Assembly: GCF_004345615.1 (NCBI RefSeq)
Contig: NZ_SLWK01000015.1
Location: forward strand, 1 to 64,000
Direction: 5' to 3'
Length of the DNA stretch: 64,000 nucleotides
Origin: Natronoflexus pectinivorans
GTDB lineage: Bacteria > Bacteroidota > Bacteroidia > Bacteroidales > Marinilabiliaceae
The position numbers and the translations under genes were made by a program. The notes beneath the pieces were generated by a model. The model was not told the origin of the DNA and did no database searches. It saw only the letters and a program-made list of their open reading frames with translations. Positions 8,600 to 17,916 of the stretch are shown piece after piece (position 1 is the stretch's first letter; each line of letters starts with the position of its first letter).

Positions 8600-10486
8600 C
8601 TATTCCCGGGGCTTTTTTTCATCAGCTTCCATCTGATCCTTTAAAGCAGCCAGTTCGGAAATATCACCAAGCGTGGTTTTTTCAAGGTTGTCCTTAAGTT
8701 TCTTCACGTTTTTCTTGGTGGTTTCAGCAGCTTTTACCTGCTCTTTCTTAGCTGTTTGCTCTTCAGATCTCTTCTCATCTTCGAAAATACGAGAGTGAGA
8801 TAGAATGATGCGTTTTGCTCCCTTATTAAATTCAATTACCTTAAATTGAAGTTTTTCTTCGGCTTTGGCCTGCGATCCATCTTCTTTAACAAGGTGACGA
8901 GGAGTAGCAAATCCTTCCACTCCGTATGGTAATGCAATAACGGCACCTTTATCGAAAATGTCAACTATTGTACCCTCATGAATTGAATCAACAGTGAAAA
9001 TAGTTTCGAACACATCCCATGGATTCTCTTCCAACTGCTTGTGGCCTAAGCTCAAACGTCTGTTTTCCTTATCAATTTCAAGTACAACTACTTCAATTTC
9101 TTCGCCAATGGCAGTGAACTCAGCCGGATGCTTCACTTTCTTCGTCCATGAAAGGTCAGAAATATGAATCAACCCGTCAATTCCTTCTTCAATTTCTACG
9201 AAAACTCCGAAGTTAGTGAAGTTACGAACTTTTGCTGAATGTTTGCTACCCATTGGGTATTTTTCTTCAATGTTATCCCATGGATCTGGCTTAAGTTGCT
9301 TAATACCAAGCGACATTTTGCGCTCGTCGCGATCCAGGGTTAAAACAGTAGCTTCAACCTCGTCACCCACTTTCAGGAAGTCCTGAGCACTGCGAAGATG
9401 CTGTGACCATGACATTTCAGAAACGTGGATAAGACCTTCAACACCTGGAGCAATCTCAACGAAAGCACCATAATCTGCCATTACTACCACTTTACCTTTT
9501 ACGATGTCACCAACTTTAAGTTCCTGGTTCAATGAATCCCAAGGATGAGAAGTTAGCTGCTTAAGACCAAGTGCGATGCGTTTTTTCTCATCATCAAAGT
9601 CGAGAATAACCACATTAAGTTTTTGATCCAACTGTACAATCTCTTCAGGATGAGAAACACGTCCCCATGACAGGTCAGTGATGTGGATAAGTCCATCAAC
9701 ACCACCAAGGTCAATGAATACTCCATAAGAGGTGATGTTCTTAACTGTTCCTTCAAGAACCTGCCCTTTTTCCAGTTTAGAGATAATCTCTTTCTTCTGT
9801 TGCTCTAATTCAGCTTCAATCAGAGCCTTGTGCGATACAACCACGTTTTTGAACTCAGGATTGATTTTCACAACCTTGAACTCCATGGTTTTTCCTACAA
9901 ATACGTCGTAGTCACGAATAGGTTTCACATCGATTTGCGAACCCGGAAGGAAAGCTTCAATTCCAAATACATCTACAATCATACCACCTTTGGTGCGGCA
10001 CTTGATGTATCCTTTAATTACTTCGTCTTTTTCCAGAGCTTCATTCACGCGATCCCATGAGCGTAATGCTCTTGCTTTTTTGTGCGAAAGAACCAGCTGG
10101 CCTTTTTTGTCTTCCTGACTTTCTACATAAACCTCAACCTGATCTCCAACTTTCAGATCGGGGTTGTAACGAAATTCGTTGCGACTTACAATACCGTCAG
10201 ACTTGAAGCCGATGTTGATGACTACCTCACGCTTGTTCATAGCGATAACTGTACCATCAATCACTTCTTTTTCAGAAATGGTGGAAAGGGTTTCGTCGTA
10301 AAGTTTTTCCAGGTCTTCCTTTTTGGCACCTTCCAACGACATGTCGTCGGCTTCAAAACTATCCCAGTCAAAGTTGTCATCTGCACTTTCAGTTGCAACT
10401 TTTTCAGCAGCAGGCTGCACCTTCTGCTCTTCTTTAATTTCGGACTGAACCTCTTGGTTCTGGCCGTTTTCTTCTAATTCTGCCAT
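8600..10486 (-). CDS. rpsA: 30S ribosomal protein S1
   Basis: The 628 residues contain six S1 (OB-fold) RNA-binding repeats from about residue 70 to 560, for example VKNITSYGVFIDLGGVDG and VRNFTNFGVFVEIEEGIDG. They are flanked by an acidic, glutamate-rich N-terminal extension and a lysine/glutamate-rich C-terminal tail, both usual in Bacteroidota. S1 binds mRNA at the 30S platform and helps initiation, which matters in this phylum where Shine-Dalgarno pairing is weak. A TACTTTTG promoter element lies about 60 nt upstream. It is divergent from the UDP-glucose dehydrogenase gene. Confidence 0.95.
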   Translation of the reverse strand: MAELEENGQNQEVQSEIKEEQKVQPAAEKVATESADDNFDWDSFEADDMSLEGAKKEDLEKLYDETLSTISEKEVIDGTVIAMNKREVVINIGFKSDGIVSRNEFRYNPDLKVGDQVEVYVESQEDKKGQLVLSHKKARALRSWDRVNEALEKDEVIKGYIKCRTKGGMIVDVFGIEAFLPGSQIDVKPIRDYDVFVGKTMEFKVVKINPEFKNVVVSHKALIEAELEQQKKEIISKLEKGQVLEGTVKNITSYGVFIDLGGVDGLIHITDLSWGRVSHPEEIVQLDQKLNVVILDFDDEKKRIALGLKQLTSHPWDSLNQELKVGDIVKGKVVVMADYGAFVEIAPGVEGLIHVSEMSWSQHLRSAQDFLKVGDEVEATVLTLDRDERKMSLGIKQLKPDPWDNIEEKYPMGSKHSAKVRNFTNFGVFVEIEEGIDGLIHISDLSWTKKVKHPAEFTAIGEEIEVVVLEIDKENRRLSLGHKQLEENPWDVFETIFTVDSIHEGTIVDIFDKGAVIALPYGVEGFATPRHLVKEDGSQAKAEEKLQFKVIEFNKGAKRIILSHSRIFEDEKRSEEQTAKKEQVKAAETTKKNVKKLKDNLEKTTLGDISELAALKDQMEADEKKPRE

Positions 10487-10543
10487 TAAAATTTAATTAC
10501 AAAACTAATTGGTTAGACAATATGTTATTTATCAAAATTGCTG

Positions 10544-10551
10544 CAAAAGTA
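10544..10551 (-). promoter_or_regulatory. Candidate -7 element for rpsA
   Basis: The minus strand reads TACTTTTG, matching TAnnTTTG, 58-65 nt before the rpsA start. Confidence 0.55.
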
Positions 10552-10700
10552 CCACTTTTCCTTTGATATATATATTAGATTTCATAAAAATATGCTGTTA
10601 AATTCATTAAATTGTGTAAAACCTGATGGTTTTACACCTACTTAACAAATAATAAAAGATAAAATTCTAAATTTTAATTTCATGCTCTTTGAAAAATGGC

Positions 10701-10708
10701 TATTTTTG
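10701..10708 (+). promoter_or_regulatory. Candidate -7 element for ugd
   Basis: TATTTTTG matches TAnnTTTG and lies about 75 nt upstream of the ugd start in the 295-bp divergent rpsA/ugd region. Apart from the two promoters this region is AT-rich and shows no other clear signal. Confidence 0.5.
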
Positions 10709-10781
10709 GGAAAATTTCAATAATGATTAAAAAGAAATAGACACTAATTAACCCCCAATAACTAATTAAAAATAAGATCAA

Positions 10782-12110
10782 ATGAAGATTTCCATTGTAG
10801 GAACAGGTTACGTTGGCTTAGTAACCGGAACCTGTTTCGCAGAAACAGGTATCAACGTAACATGTGTTGATATTGATGAGAATAAAATCAAAAACCTGAA
10901 ACAGGCAATTATTCCTATATATGAACCGGGTCTGGAAACATTGGTAAAAAAGAACCTGGAAAAACAAAGACTTTCATTCACCACCAGCTTAAAAGATAGC
11001 ATTGACCAAACAGATGTTGTATTCATCGCAGTAGGAACTCCTCCCGGGGAAGACGGTAGTGCAGACCTGAGCCATGTGCTGAACGTTGCGAGAGAAATCG
11101 GGAAAAACATGACCCACCACCTGGTTGTGGTAACAAAAAGCACAGTACCCATAGGGACTTCAGTAAAAGTTAAAGCCGCCATCAGAGATGAACTGGAAAA
11201 ACGCGGTGCTCAAATTCCTTTTGATGTGGCATCCAATCCTGAATTTTTAAAAGAGGGAAACGCCATTGAGGATTTTCTGAAACCAGACCGTATAGTCGTA
11301 GGGGTTGAAAATGAAAAGGCTCAATCTATAATGAGCAAGTTATATAAGCCTTTTGTGCTAAACAACCATCCGATTTTGTTTATGGATATTCCATCGGCTG
11401 AGCTTACCAAATATGCAGCAAATGCCATGCTGGCAACAAAAATCAGTTTCATCAACGACATAGCCAATTTATGTGAATTGGTTGGTGCTGATATCAACAT
11501 GGTTCGAAAAGGTATTGGAACCGATTCAAGAATTGGCAATAAGTTTATTTATGCCGGGGCTGGTTATGGTGGTAGCTGCTTCCCGAAAGATGTGAAAGCC
11601 ATCATAAAAACTGCAGAAAAGAACAACTACCCGTTGCGGCTTCTCCAGGCAGTTGAAGCCATCAACGATGATCAGAAGAAAGTTTTGGTAAATAAGGTTA
11701 AAAATCACTTCAAAGATGATTTAAAAGGTAAAACCTTTGCCATTTGGGGGTTGGCATTTAAGCCCAATACCGACGACATGCGCGAGGCTCCTTCGCGTGT
11801 TATCATTCGTCATCTGTTGGATGCAGGTGCTAAGGTAAATGCATACGATCCAGTGGCAACCCATGAAGCTCAAACCATTTTTGGTGATGAAATCACTTAT
11901 GGAAAAGATCCATACGACGTTCTCATTGAAGCAGATGCTCTTTTACTGGTGACCGAATGGCCTGAGTTCAGAATGCCGAATTTTAAAGTGATGGAGAAAC
12001 TAATGAAGAGCAAAGTAATATTTGACGGCCGCAATATATATGACCCGATGGAAATAAACGAGAACGGTTTTGACTATTACGGGATTGGCCGAAAGTCAAT
12101 CAGAGAATAA
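10782..12110 (+). CDS. ugd: UDP-glucose 6-dehydrogenase
   Basis: This NAD-dependent enzyme oxidises UDP-glucose to UDP-glucuronate. The N-terminal Rossmann motif is [10 protein letters not shown] (residues 7-16), and the catalytic cysteine is Cys266 in YGGSCFPKD. The C-terminal UDP-binding domain contains [16 protein letters not shown]. Its 442 residues are the standard length. The next gene, 17 nt downstream, uses UDP-glucuronate, so the two form a UDP-xylose branch for surface polysaccharide. Confidence 0.96.
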   Translation: MKISIVGTGYVGLVTGTCFAETGINVTCVDIDENKIKNLKQAIIPIYEPGLETLVKKNLEKQRLSFTTSLKDSIDQTDVVFIAVGTPPGEDGSADLSHVLNVAREIGKNMTHHLVVVTKSTVPIGTSVKVKAAIRDELEKRGAQIPFDVASNPEFLKEGNAIEDFLKPDRIVVGVENEKAQSIMSKLYKPFVLNNHPILFMDIPSAELTKYAANAMLATKISFINDIANLCELVGADINMVRKGIGTDSRIGNKFIYAGAGYGGSCFPKDVKAIIKTAEKNNYPLRLLQAVEAINDDQKKVLVNKVKNHFKDDLKGKTFAIWGLAFKPNTDDMREAPSRVIIRHLLDAGAKVNAYDPVATHEAQTIFGDEITYGKDPYDVLIEADALLLVTEWPEFRMPNFKVMEKLMKSKVIFDGRNIYDPMEINENGFDYYGIGRKSIRE

Positions 12111-12127
12111 ATTTAAACAATTTCCTG

Positions 12128-13075
12128 GTGAAAAGAATATTAATAACCGGAGGAGCCGGGTTTATCGGCTCTCATTTGTGTGAACGACTTTTGAAAGAAG
12201 GTAATGAAGTGATTTGTCTGGACAATTATTTCACAGGTAGCAAATCCAACATTGTTCATCTTCTGGAAAATCCCTATTTTGAACTGATCAGACATGATGT
12301 AACTCATCCCTATTTTGTAGAAGTGGATGAAATTTATAACCTGGCATGTCCTGCCTCTCCGGTTCATTACCAATACAATTCCATCAAAACCATAAAAACA
12401 TCGGTGATGGGTGCCATTAATATGCTGGGACTTGCCAAACGCATTAAAGCAAGAATTCTTCAGGCCTCAACCAGTGAGGTTTATGGAGACCCACTGGAAC
12501 ATCCCCAACCAGAATCATACTGGGGCAATGTAAATCCAATTGGCGTTCGATCTTGTTATGATGAAGGAAAGAGATGCGCTGAGAGTCTGTTTCTGAATTA
12601 TCACCGGCAAAACAATGTAGATATTAAAATTGTTAGGATATTTAATACCTACGGCCCCCGCATGCATCCCAACGACGGAAGGGTCGTCTCCAATTTTATT
12701 GTGCAAGCTTTAAAGGGTGAATCCATCACCATTTTTGGAGATGGATCACAAACCCGAAGTTTCCAATATGTAGATGATCTCTTGGAAGGAATGATTCGCA
12801 TGATGAAGAGTAAGAAATCCTTTACAGGGCCTGTGAACCTTGGAAACCCAAATGAATTCTCAATGATTCAGCTGGCTAACGAGATCATTGACATCACCGG
12901 ATCAAAATCAACCATTAAATATTTGCCTCTTCCTGAAGATGACCCTTCCCAAAGGCAACCGGACATTTCTCTTGCAGAAAAGGAACTAAACAATTGGCAA
13001 CCGGTTATTCAATTACGCAAAGGATTGGAAAAAACGGTTACATATTTTGATAAACTCTTAACAAAGGAATTGTGA
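12128..13075 (+). CDS. UDP-glucuronate decarboxylase (UDP-xylose synthase)
   Basis: This extended SDR enzyme converts UDP-glucuronate to UDP-xylose. The nucleotide motif is GGAGFIGS at 8-15, and the catalytic residues are Tyr144 and Lys148 in CYDEGK with the nearby TSEVYG. The strings [13 protein letters not shown] and [18 protein letters not shown] are characteristic of UXS and separate it from dTDP-glucose 4,6-dehydratase (RmlB). The start is a GTG, 17 nt after the ugd stop; no in-frame ATG precedes it. Its 315 residues fit the soluble, non-membrane form. A TTTAGAAAC hairpin (13094-13123) follows. Confidence 0.93.
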   Translation: MKRILITGGAGFIGSHLCERLLKEGNEVICLDNYFTGSKSNIVHLLENPYFELIRHDVTHPYFVEVDEIYNLACPASPVHYQYNSIKTIKTSVMGAINMLGLAKRIKARILQASTSEVYGDPLEHPQPESYWGNVNPIGVRSCYDEGKRCAESLFLNYHRQNNVDIKIVRIFNTYGPRMHPNDGRVVSNFIVQALKGESITIFGDGSQTRSFQYVDDLLEGMIRMMKSKKSFTGPVNLGNPNEFSMIQLANEIIDITGSKSTIKYLPLPEDDPSQRQPDISLAEKELNNWQPVIQLRKGLEKTVTYFDKLLTKEL

Positions 13076-13093
13076 AGTCAGTTTTGAGTAAGA

Positions 13094-13123
13094 TTTAGAA
13101 ACTAGTAAAATTTTGTTTCTAAA
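13094..13123 (+). terminator. Possible terminator after the UDP-xylose synthase gene
   Basis: The 9-bp arms TTTAGAAAC and GTTTCTAAA (13094-13102, 13115-13123) lie 19 nt after the stop. There is no long T run, so efficiency is uncertain. Confidence 0.4.
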
Positions 13124-13269
13124 GAATTTTATAATTGCGATGACATATCCCGAGGGATTTGGGATATACAGATAGAATAGATAGTAAAGGTAATTTGAGA
13201 AATAGAGCCCGATGGTTTAGATTACCATCTTGTCTATGGGTCTATATATCTAACATCTAAAACTCTATT

Positions 13270-13277
13270 TAAATTTG
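13270..13277 (+). promoter_or_regulatory. Candidate -7 element for the rml genes
   Basis: TAAATTTG matches TAnnTTTG and lies 35 nt before the rmlA start, in the 236-bp gap after the UDP-xylose synthase gene. Confidence 0.5.
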
Positions 13278-13311
13278 TATCAATTAACAATTTAACCAAA
13301 ACCAAAGAATT

Positions 13312-14208
13312 ATGATGAAGGGAATTATTCTGGCAGGCGGATCAGGAACCAGGCTGTATCCTGCAACAAGAAGTATTTCAAAACAAATTATCCCGGTTTA
13401 CGATAAACCGATGATATATTATCCCCTTTCGGTTCTAATGCTTTCAGGCATTAGAGAAGTGCTGATTATATCCACTCCGGAAGATTTGCCACTTTACAAG
13501 CGTCTTTTTGGCGATGGCGCCAATATGGGATTATCACTTTCCTATGCTGAACAGCCATCACCTGATGGTTTGGCACAGGCTTTCCTAATTGGAGAAGAGT
13601 TTATAGGAAATGATCCAGTCTGTCTGATTCTGGGAGATAATATTTTTTACGGTTTTGAATTTGGGAAGATTTTAAGGGAAGCCAATAAACTTAAAGAAGG
13701 CGCATTGGTATTTGGTTACTATGTAAATGATCCGGAGAGGTATGGTGTTGCAGAATTTGACAAAACAGGGAAAGTTCTGAGCATTGAGGAAAAACCGGAA
13801 AAGCCAAAATCAAACTTTGCTGTTACCGGACTCTATTTTTATGGGTCGGATGTAGTTTCGAAAGCTAAGACCCTAAAACCTAGCAAACGTGGCGAACTGG
13901 AAATAACAGACTTAAACAGGTTATACCTTAATGAGGAAAAACTGCACGTAAAACTATTGGGACGAGGAATGGCCTGGTTGGATACAGGAACGCATGACAG
14001 TTTATTGCAGGCATCAAACTTTATTTCCACCATTGAGAAGCGTCAGGGATTAAAAATTGCCTGTATAGAAGAAATTGCCTATAAAAAAGGGTGGATTGAC
14101 AAAAAATGCCTTCTGGAATTGGCCAAACCGTTGGAGAAAAATGAATATGGTCAGTATTTGAAAAAGATTGCAGCAGAAGACATTCAGGAAATAAAAGATG
14201 AACTTTAG
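13312..14208 (+). CDS. rmlA: Glucose-1-phosphate thymidylyltransferase
   Basis: RmlA joins dTTP and glucose-1-phosphate to make dTDP-glucose, the first step toward dTDP-L-rhamnose. The nucleotidyl-transferase signature [11 protein letters not shown] near the N-terminus and [18 protein letters not shown] are diagnostic. LGDNIFYG supplies the metal-binding aspartate. Its 298 residues match the family. Two consecutive start Mets exist (13312, 13315), and most homologues begin MKGIILAGG, so 13315 is equally possible. The gene is followed by a 105-bp nested palindrome and then rmlC. Confidence 0.96.
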   Translation: MMKGIILAGGSGTRLYPATRSISKQIIPVYDKPMIYYPLSVLMLSGIREVLIISTPEDLPLYKRLFGDGANMGLSLSYAEQPSPDGLAQAFLIGEEFIGNDPVCLILGDNIFYGFEFGKILREANKLKEGALVFGYYVNDPERYGVAEFDKTGKVLSIEEKPEKPKSNFAVTGLYFYGSDVVSKAKTLKPSKRGELEITDLNRLYLNEEKLHVKLLGRGMAWLDTGTHDSLLQASNFISTIEKRQGLKIACIEEIAYKKGWIDKKCLLELAKPLEKNEYGQYLKKIAAEDIQEIKDEL

Positions 14209-14211
14209 AGA

Positions 14212-14316
14212 CTGTTTAAATTTAAAATAAATTTGCATTGAAGATTTTTAGTCCCGATTCACTCGGGATGACAGTCTTCAATTCTATAACATATTTTATA
14301 AATTAAATTTAAACAG
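14212..14316. repeat. 105-bp nested palindromic element
   Basis: The outer 14-bp arms are perfect inverted repeats (14212-14225 with 14303-14316; core GTTTAAATTTAA). Inside them are ATTGAAGA (14237-14244) with TCTTCAAT (14275-14282), and TCCCGA (14252-14257) with TCGGGA (14263-14268). The element begins 4 nt after the rmlA stop and ends 43 nt before rmlC. The innermost TCCCGA..TCGGGATGA is shared with the interspersed repeats at 24.2 and 45.8 kb. Confidence 0.7.
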
Positions 14317-14359
14317 CTACTTAGTATTACCTTTTAAACATATAAGTGGGTAGAATAAT

Positions 14360-14923
14360 ATGAAAATAACAAAAACTGAAATTCCGGGATTATTAATCAT
14401 TGAACCCAAGATATTTGGGGACAGCAGAGGTTGTTTTTTTGAGTTGTTCAATCAAAAAAGCTATCAGGAAAATGACCTTAAAACCAATTATATCCAGGAT
14501 AATGTCTCCTATTCATCGAAAAATGCTGTTAGAGGGTTGCATTATCAGCTGTCACCATTTGCACAGGCAAAGCTTGTACAAGTTTTGCATGGAAAAGTTT
14601 TGGATGTGGCGGTTGACTTGCGAGAAAATTCACCCACGTACGGACAGCATTACGCTATTGAATTATCTGCAGAAAACAACCTTCAGTTCTATATTCCCCG
14701 TGGTTTTGCTCATGGATTGAGCGTTTTAAGTGATCATTGTGTTTTCTATTATAAATGTGACAATTTTTACAATAACGAAGCCGAAAGGGGAATAAACTTT
14801 AACGATCCTGAACTTGGAATTGACTGGAAAATTCCGGTGGATCAGGCAATTGTTTCCCCGAAAGATGAAGTACTGCCTTCTTTTAAAGAGGCAGAGAAAA
14901 ATTTCTTTTTTAAAGAGGATTAA
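14360..14923 (+). CDS. rmlC: dTDP-4-dehydrorhamnose 3,5-epimerase
   Basis: This cupin-fold enzyme epimerises C3 and C5 of dTDP-4-keto-6-deoxyglucose. The catalytic base His61 lies in AVRGLHYQ; the later PRGFAHG and VFYYKC segments line the active site. Its 187 residues are the usual length. It sits between rmlA and rmlD in the same direction, in a dTDP-rhamnose set lacking rmlB. RmlD starts 49 nt downstream. Confidence 0.96.
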   Translation: MKITKTEIPGLLIIEPKIFGDSRGCFFELFNQKSYQENDLKTNYIQDNVSYSSKNAVRGLHYQLSPFAQAKLVQVLHGKVLDVAVDLRENSPTYGQHYAIELSAENNLQFYIPRGFAHGLSVLSDHCVFYYKCDNFYNNEAERGINFNDPELGIDWKIPVDQAIVSPKDEVLPSFKEAEKNFFFKED

Positions 14924-14972
14924 CCTAAAACCTGACAGGTTTTTCTACTCTAATTTCTGTATACAAATTAAA

Positions 14973-15845
14973 ATGCAAATACTTATAGTTGGCGGCGAGG
15001 GACAATTGGGAAGCTCTCTTGAGCAAAGAGTTTCCGGTTCCGGATTTAAATCCGTCACCATTACCAGGCAAGGACAATTAGACATCAGCAGCGAGGAGAG
15101 CATAAAGGATTTTTTCAAAACACATAATTTTGATTTCCTGATTAATTGCACTGCCTATACAGCTGTTGATAAGGCTGAAACTGATATGGAGACAGCTCAT
15201 ACAATCAACGCATTGGCACCGGGATGGATGGCTTCATGTGCTGCCGAAAAAAATGCCGGCATCATTCACATATCAACCGATTATGTTTTTGATGGTACAT
15301 CCAATCTGCCTTTAACACCGGAAATGGATGTGAACCCCACATCTGTTTACGGAAAAACCAAACTGCAAGGTGAAAGAAATGTTCTCTCTGAAAATTCTAA
15401 AAGTTTGGTCATACGCACCTCCTGGTTGTATTCAGAATTTGGTCATAATTTCGTGAAAACCATGCTGAAACTGGGACGGGAACGTGATGAACTCCGTGTT
15501 GTGTTCGATCAGGTTGGTACCCCAACCTATGCCGGAGATCTGGCTGACACCATCATAAAAATGCTTCATCTGACATCTAGTGATCCAAATAGATTTAAAT
15601 CGGGGATATATCACTACTCCAATGAAGGGGTTTGTAGTTGGTATGATTTTGCAAAAATGATTTTCTCAATTACGGGAATTGATTGCAAGATGTTACCTGT
15701 TCGTTCAGAAGAATTTCCGACAACAGCAAAGCGTCCTGCTTTCTCTGTTATGGATAAATCAAAAATCCGAAAGGATTTTGATATTGAAATCCCGTATTGG
15801 ACAGATAGTTTGAAGACTTGTCTGAATAACATCATTCATTCATAA
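14973..15845 (+). CDS. rmlD: dTDP-4-dehydrorhamnose reductase
   Basis: This NAD(P)H-dependent SDR enzyme reduces dTDP-4-keto-L-rhamnose to dTDP-L-rhamnose. The start at 14973 (MQILIVGG) is chosen because it gives the standard N-terminal GxxGQLG nucleotide motif and 290 residues. The open frame extends upstream to 14814, but that extension overlaps rmlC in another frame and is basic and unlike the family. The motifs STDYVFDG, YGKTKLQGE (catalytic Tyr/Lys) and TSWLYSEFGHNFV are present. It is the last gene of the rml group. Confidence 0.95.
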   Translation: MQILIVGGEGQLGSSLEQRVSGSGFKSVTITRQGQLDISSEESIKDFFKTHNFDFLINCTAYTAVDKAETDMETAHTINALAPGWMASCAAEKNAGIIHISTDYVFDGTSNLPLTPEMDVNPTSVYGKTKLQGERNVLSENSKSLVIRTSWLYSEFGHNFVKTMLKLGRERDELRVVFDQVGTPTYAGDLADTIIKMLHLTSSDPNRFKSGIYHYSNEGVCSWYDFAKMIFSITGIDCKMLPVRSEEFPTTAKRPAFSVMDKSKIRKDFDIEIPYWTDSLKTCLNNIIHS

Positions 15846-16034
15846 ATCAGGCCTAACATCTGTTTTAAAGCTCTTTACAAAATGATTTTACCATTGGTCT
15901 TCTACAAACTGGAATTTGACAGAAAATCAATTTGTTCAGTGAATAATTAAGAAAGATTAACGTACCATCCTCAGACAAACATTTCAATTTACCATTTAAT
16001 TGTTAAATTTGAAGTGAAACTAAATTATGAAAAA

Positions 16035-17786
16035 ATGGGAAACAATAACTTGTTAGATACAGTAACAGCCGAAGCTCAAAAATGGCTTGATGGTGCATAC
16101 GATGAAGAGACAAAAAAAGAAGTGAAAAGAATGTTATCCAACCCGGATAACACAGAATTAATTGATTCCTTTTATAAGAATCTTGAATTTGGAACCGGTG
16201 GATTACGTGGAATTATGGGTGCCGGATCTAATAGGGTAAACAAATACACCATTGGAGCTGCTACGCAAGGGTTGGCCAACTATCTGAACCGGGAATTTGC
16301 ACACCTGCCGGAACTGAAAGTGGCCATTGGCCATGACTGCCGAAATAACAGCAGATATTTTGCAGAGATTGTGGCCGGGGTGTTTGCTGCCAACAACATC
16401 ATAGCATACCTTTTTGAGGATCTAAGACCTACACCTGAGATTTCCTACACCATCCGAAAGTTAAACTGTCAGAGTGGAGTCATTTTGACCGCATCTCATA
16501 ATCCCAAGGAATATAACGGATACAAAGCTTATTGGAATGATGGAGCTCAAATCATTGCTCCGCACGATAAAAATATCATTGATGAAGTAAACAAAATTAC
16601 CTCAGTTGAGGACATTAAATTTGAAGGCAATGCCGACAAAATTAGAATTCTTGGCGAAGAGATGGACAATCTTTTCATTGAAGAGGTGAGTAAAATATCT
16701 TTGAATCCTGAAATCATTCAAAAACAAAAAGATTTAAAAATCGTCTACTCCCCCATTCACGGAACAACAGTAAAAATTGTTCCTCAAGCGCTCAGGAAGT
16801 TTGGATTTGAAAACATCATCAATGTTCCGGAACAAGATGTGGTGAGTGGAGATTTCCCAACGGTCATCTCACCAAACCCAGAAGAACCTGAAGCATTGAA
16901 AATGGCCATTGAAAAGGCCATTGAAACAGATGCGGAATTGGTTGCAGCCTCCGATCCGGACGGTGATCGTTTGGGAATTGCCATCAGGAATGATAAAAAT
17001 GAGTTCATTCTGGTGAATGGAAATCAGACAGCGTTATTGCTTACCTGGTATATGATCAGTCAGTGGAAAGAACGTGGTCTGTTAACAGGAAAGGAGTTTA
17101 CCGTAAAAACCATTGTAACCTCGGAGCTAATCAAAAAAATTGCAGACGATTTTAATGTGGAGTGTTTTGATGCATTTACCGGTTTCAAATGGATTGCTGC
17201 CATTATTCGGGATCTGGAAGGCAAGAAAAAATATATCTGCGGAGGAGAAGAGAGTTACGGATTTTTGCCGGGCGATTATGTTCGTGATAAAGATTCGGTT
17301 GGTGCCATATGTATGATTGCTGAAGTGGCTGCCTGGGCTAAGGAAAATGGCAAAACCCTATTTGAATTGCTCAAGGATATTTATATCGATCATGGATTCT
17401 CTTATGAAAGACTTTTGTCCATTGTTAGAAAAGGAAAGTCGGGAGCTGATGAAATTAAAGCCATGATGGAAGGATTCCGCAATAATCCACCTAAAACATT
17501 GGGAGGATCAAAAGTGAACCTGGTAAAAGATTACCTGACACTGACATCCAAAAACCCCAACACCGGTGAAACACACTCTCTTGAAATGCCTGCCAATTCA
17601 GACGTTCTTCAGTTTTTCACCGAAGACGGATCTAAAATCTCTGTACGCCCGTCGGGAACCGAGCCAAAGATCAAGTTCTATTTTGAGGTACTGGGAGCTA
17701 TGAAAAGTCGCGATCAGTTTGAAATGGCCACTGCTGAAGCAAACAAGAAGATAGATCTTATTATTAAAGATTTAAAGCTTAACTAA
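16035..17786 (+). CDS. Phosphohexomutase (phosphoglucomutase/phosphomannomutase family)
   Basis: This alpha-D-phosphohexomutase has the phosphoserine loop TASHNPKEYNG with Ser154, the metal loop ASDPDGDRLG, the sugar-binding CGGEESYG and the phosphate-binding RPSGTEPK. At 583 residues it belongs to the longer PGM2-like group that often acts on glucose-1/6-phosphate or phosphopentoses. A GTG at 16014 would add seven residues; ATG at 16035 is preferred because the family starts near the helix LLDTVTAEAQKWL. It would supply glucose-1-phosphate to the adjacent sugar-nucleotide genes. Confidence 0.9.
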   Translation: MGNNNLLDTVTAEAQKWLDGAYDEETKKEVKRMLSNPDNTELIDSFYKNLEFGTGGLRGIMGAGSNRVNKYTIGAATQGLANYLNREFAHLPELKVAIGHDCRNNSRYFAEIVAGVFAANNIIAYLFEDLRPTPEISYTIRKLNCQSGVILTASHNPKEYNGYKAYWNDGAQIIAPHDKNIIDEVNKITSVEDIKFEGNADKIRILGEEMDNLFIEEVSKISLNPEIIQKQKDLKIVYSPIHGTTVKIVPQALRKFGFENIINVPEQDVVSGDFPTVISPNPEEPEALKMAIEKAIETDAELVAASDPDGDRLGIAIRNDKNEFILVNGNQTALLLTWYMISQWKERGLLTGKEFTVKTIVTSELIKKIADDFNVECFDAFTGFKWIAAIIRDLEGKKKYICGGEESYGFLPGDYVRDKDSVGAICMIAEVAAWAKENGKTLFELLKDIYIDHGFSYERLLSIVRKGKSGADEIKAMMEGFRNNPPKTLGGSKVNLVKDYLTLTSKNPNTGETHSLEMPANSDVLQFFTEDGSKISVRPSGTEPKIKFYFEVLGAMKSRDQFEMATAEANKKIDLIIKDLKLN

Positions 17787-17836
17787 AATTAGTCTTTGAC
17801 AAAAAATCCATAAACAGATACCATACAGCTTTCATT

Positions 17837-17884
17837 AAAGCACACAAAGTCAATATGGAAAAATAATGACTTGTGTGCTTTTTT
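17837..17884 (+). terminator. Terminator of the phosphohexomutase gene
   Basis: A long stem pairs AAAGCACACAAAGTCA (17837-17852) with the near-complement starting at 17867, with one bulged base, and ends in a T run. It lies 50 nt after the stop and 33 nt before the convergent helicase gene. Confidence 0.8.
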
Positions 17885-17916
17885 CAATTCATGCCTATAA
17901 TCTCATCCAAATGGAG

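Noticed and set aside
12128-13075. Reading this gene as rmlB (dTDP-glucose 4,6-dehydratase)
   Set aside because: The PASPVHYQY and [15 protein letters not shown] strings are those of UDP-xylose synthase, and the gene directly follows UDP-glucose dehydrogenase.
14814-14972. N-terminal extension of rmlD overlapping rmlC
   Set aside because: The frame overlaps rmlC and encodes a basic stretch unlike RmlD; the nucleotide-binding motif starts right after 14973.
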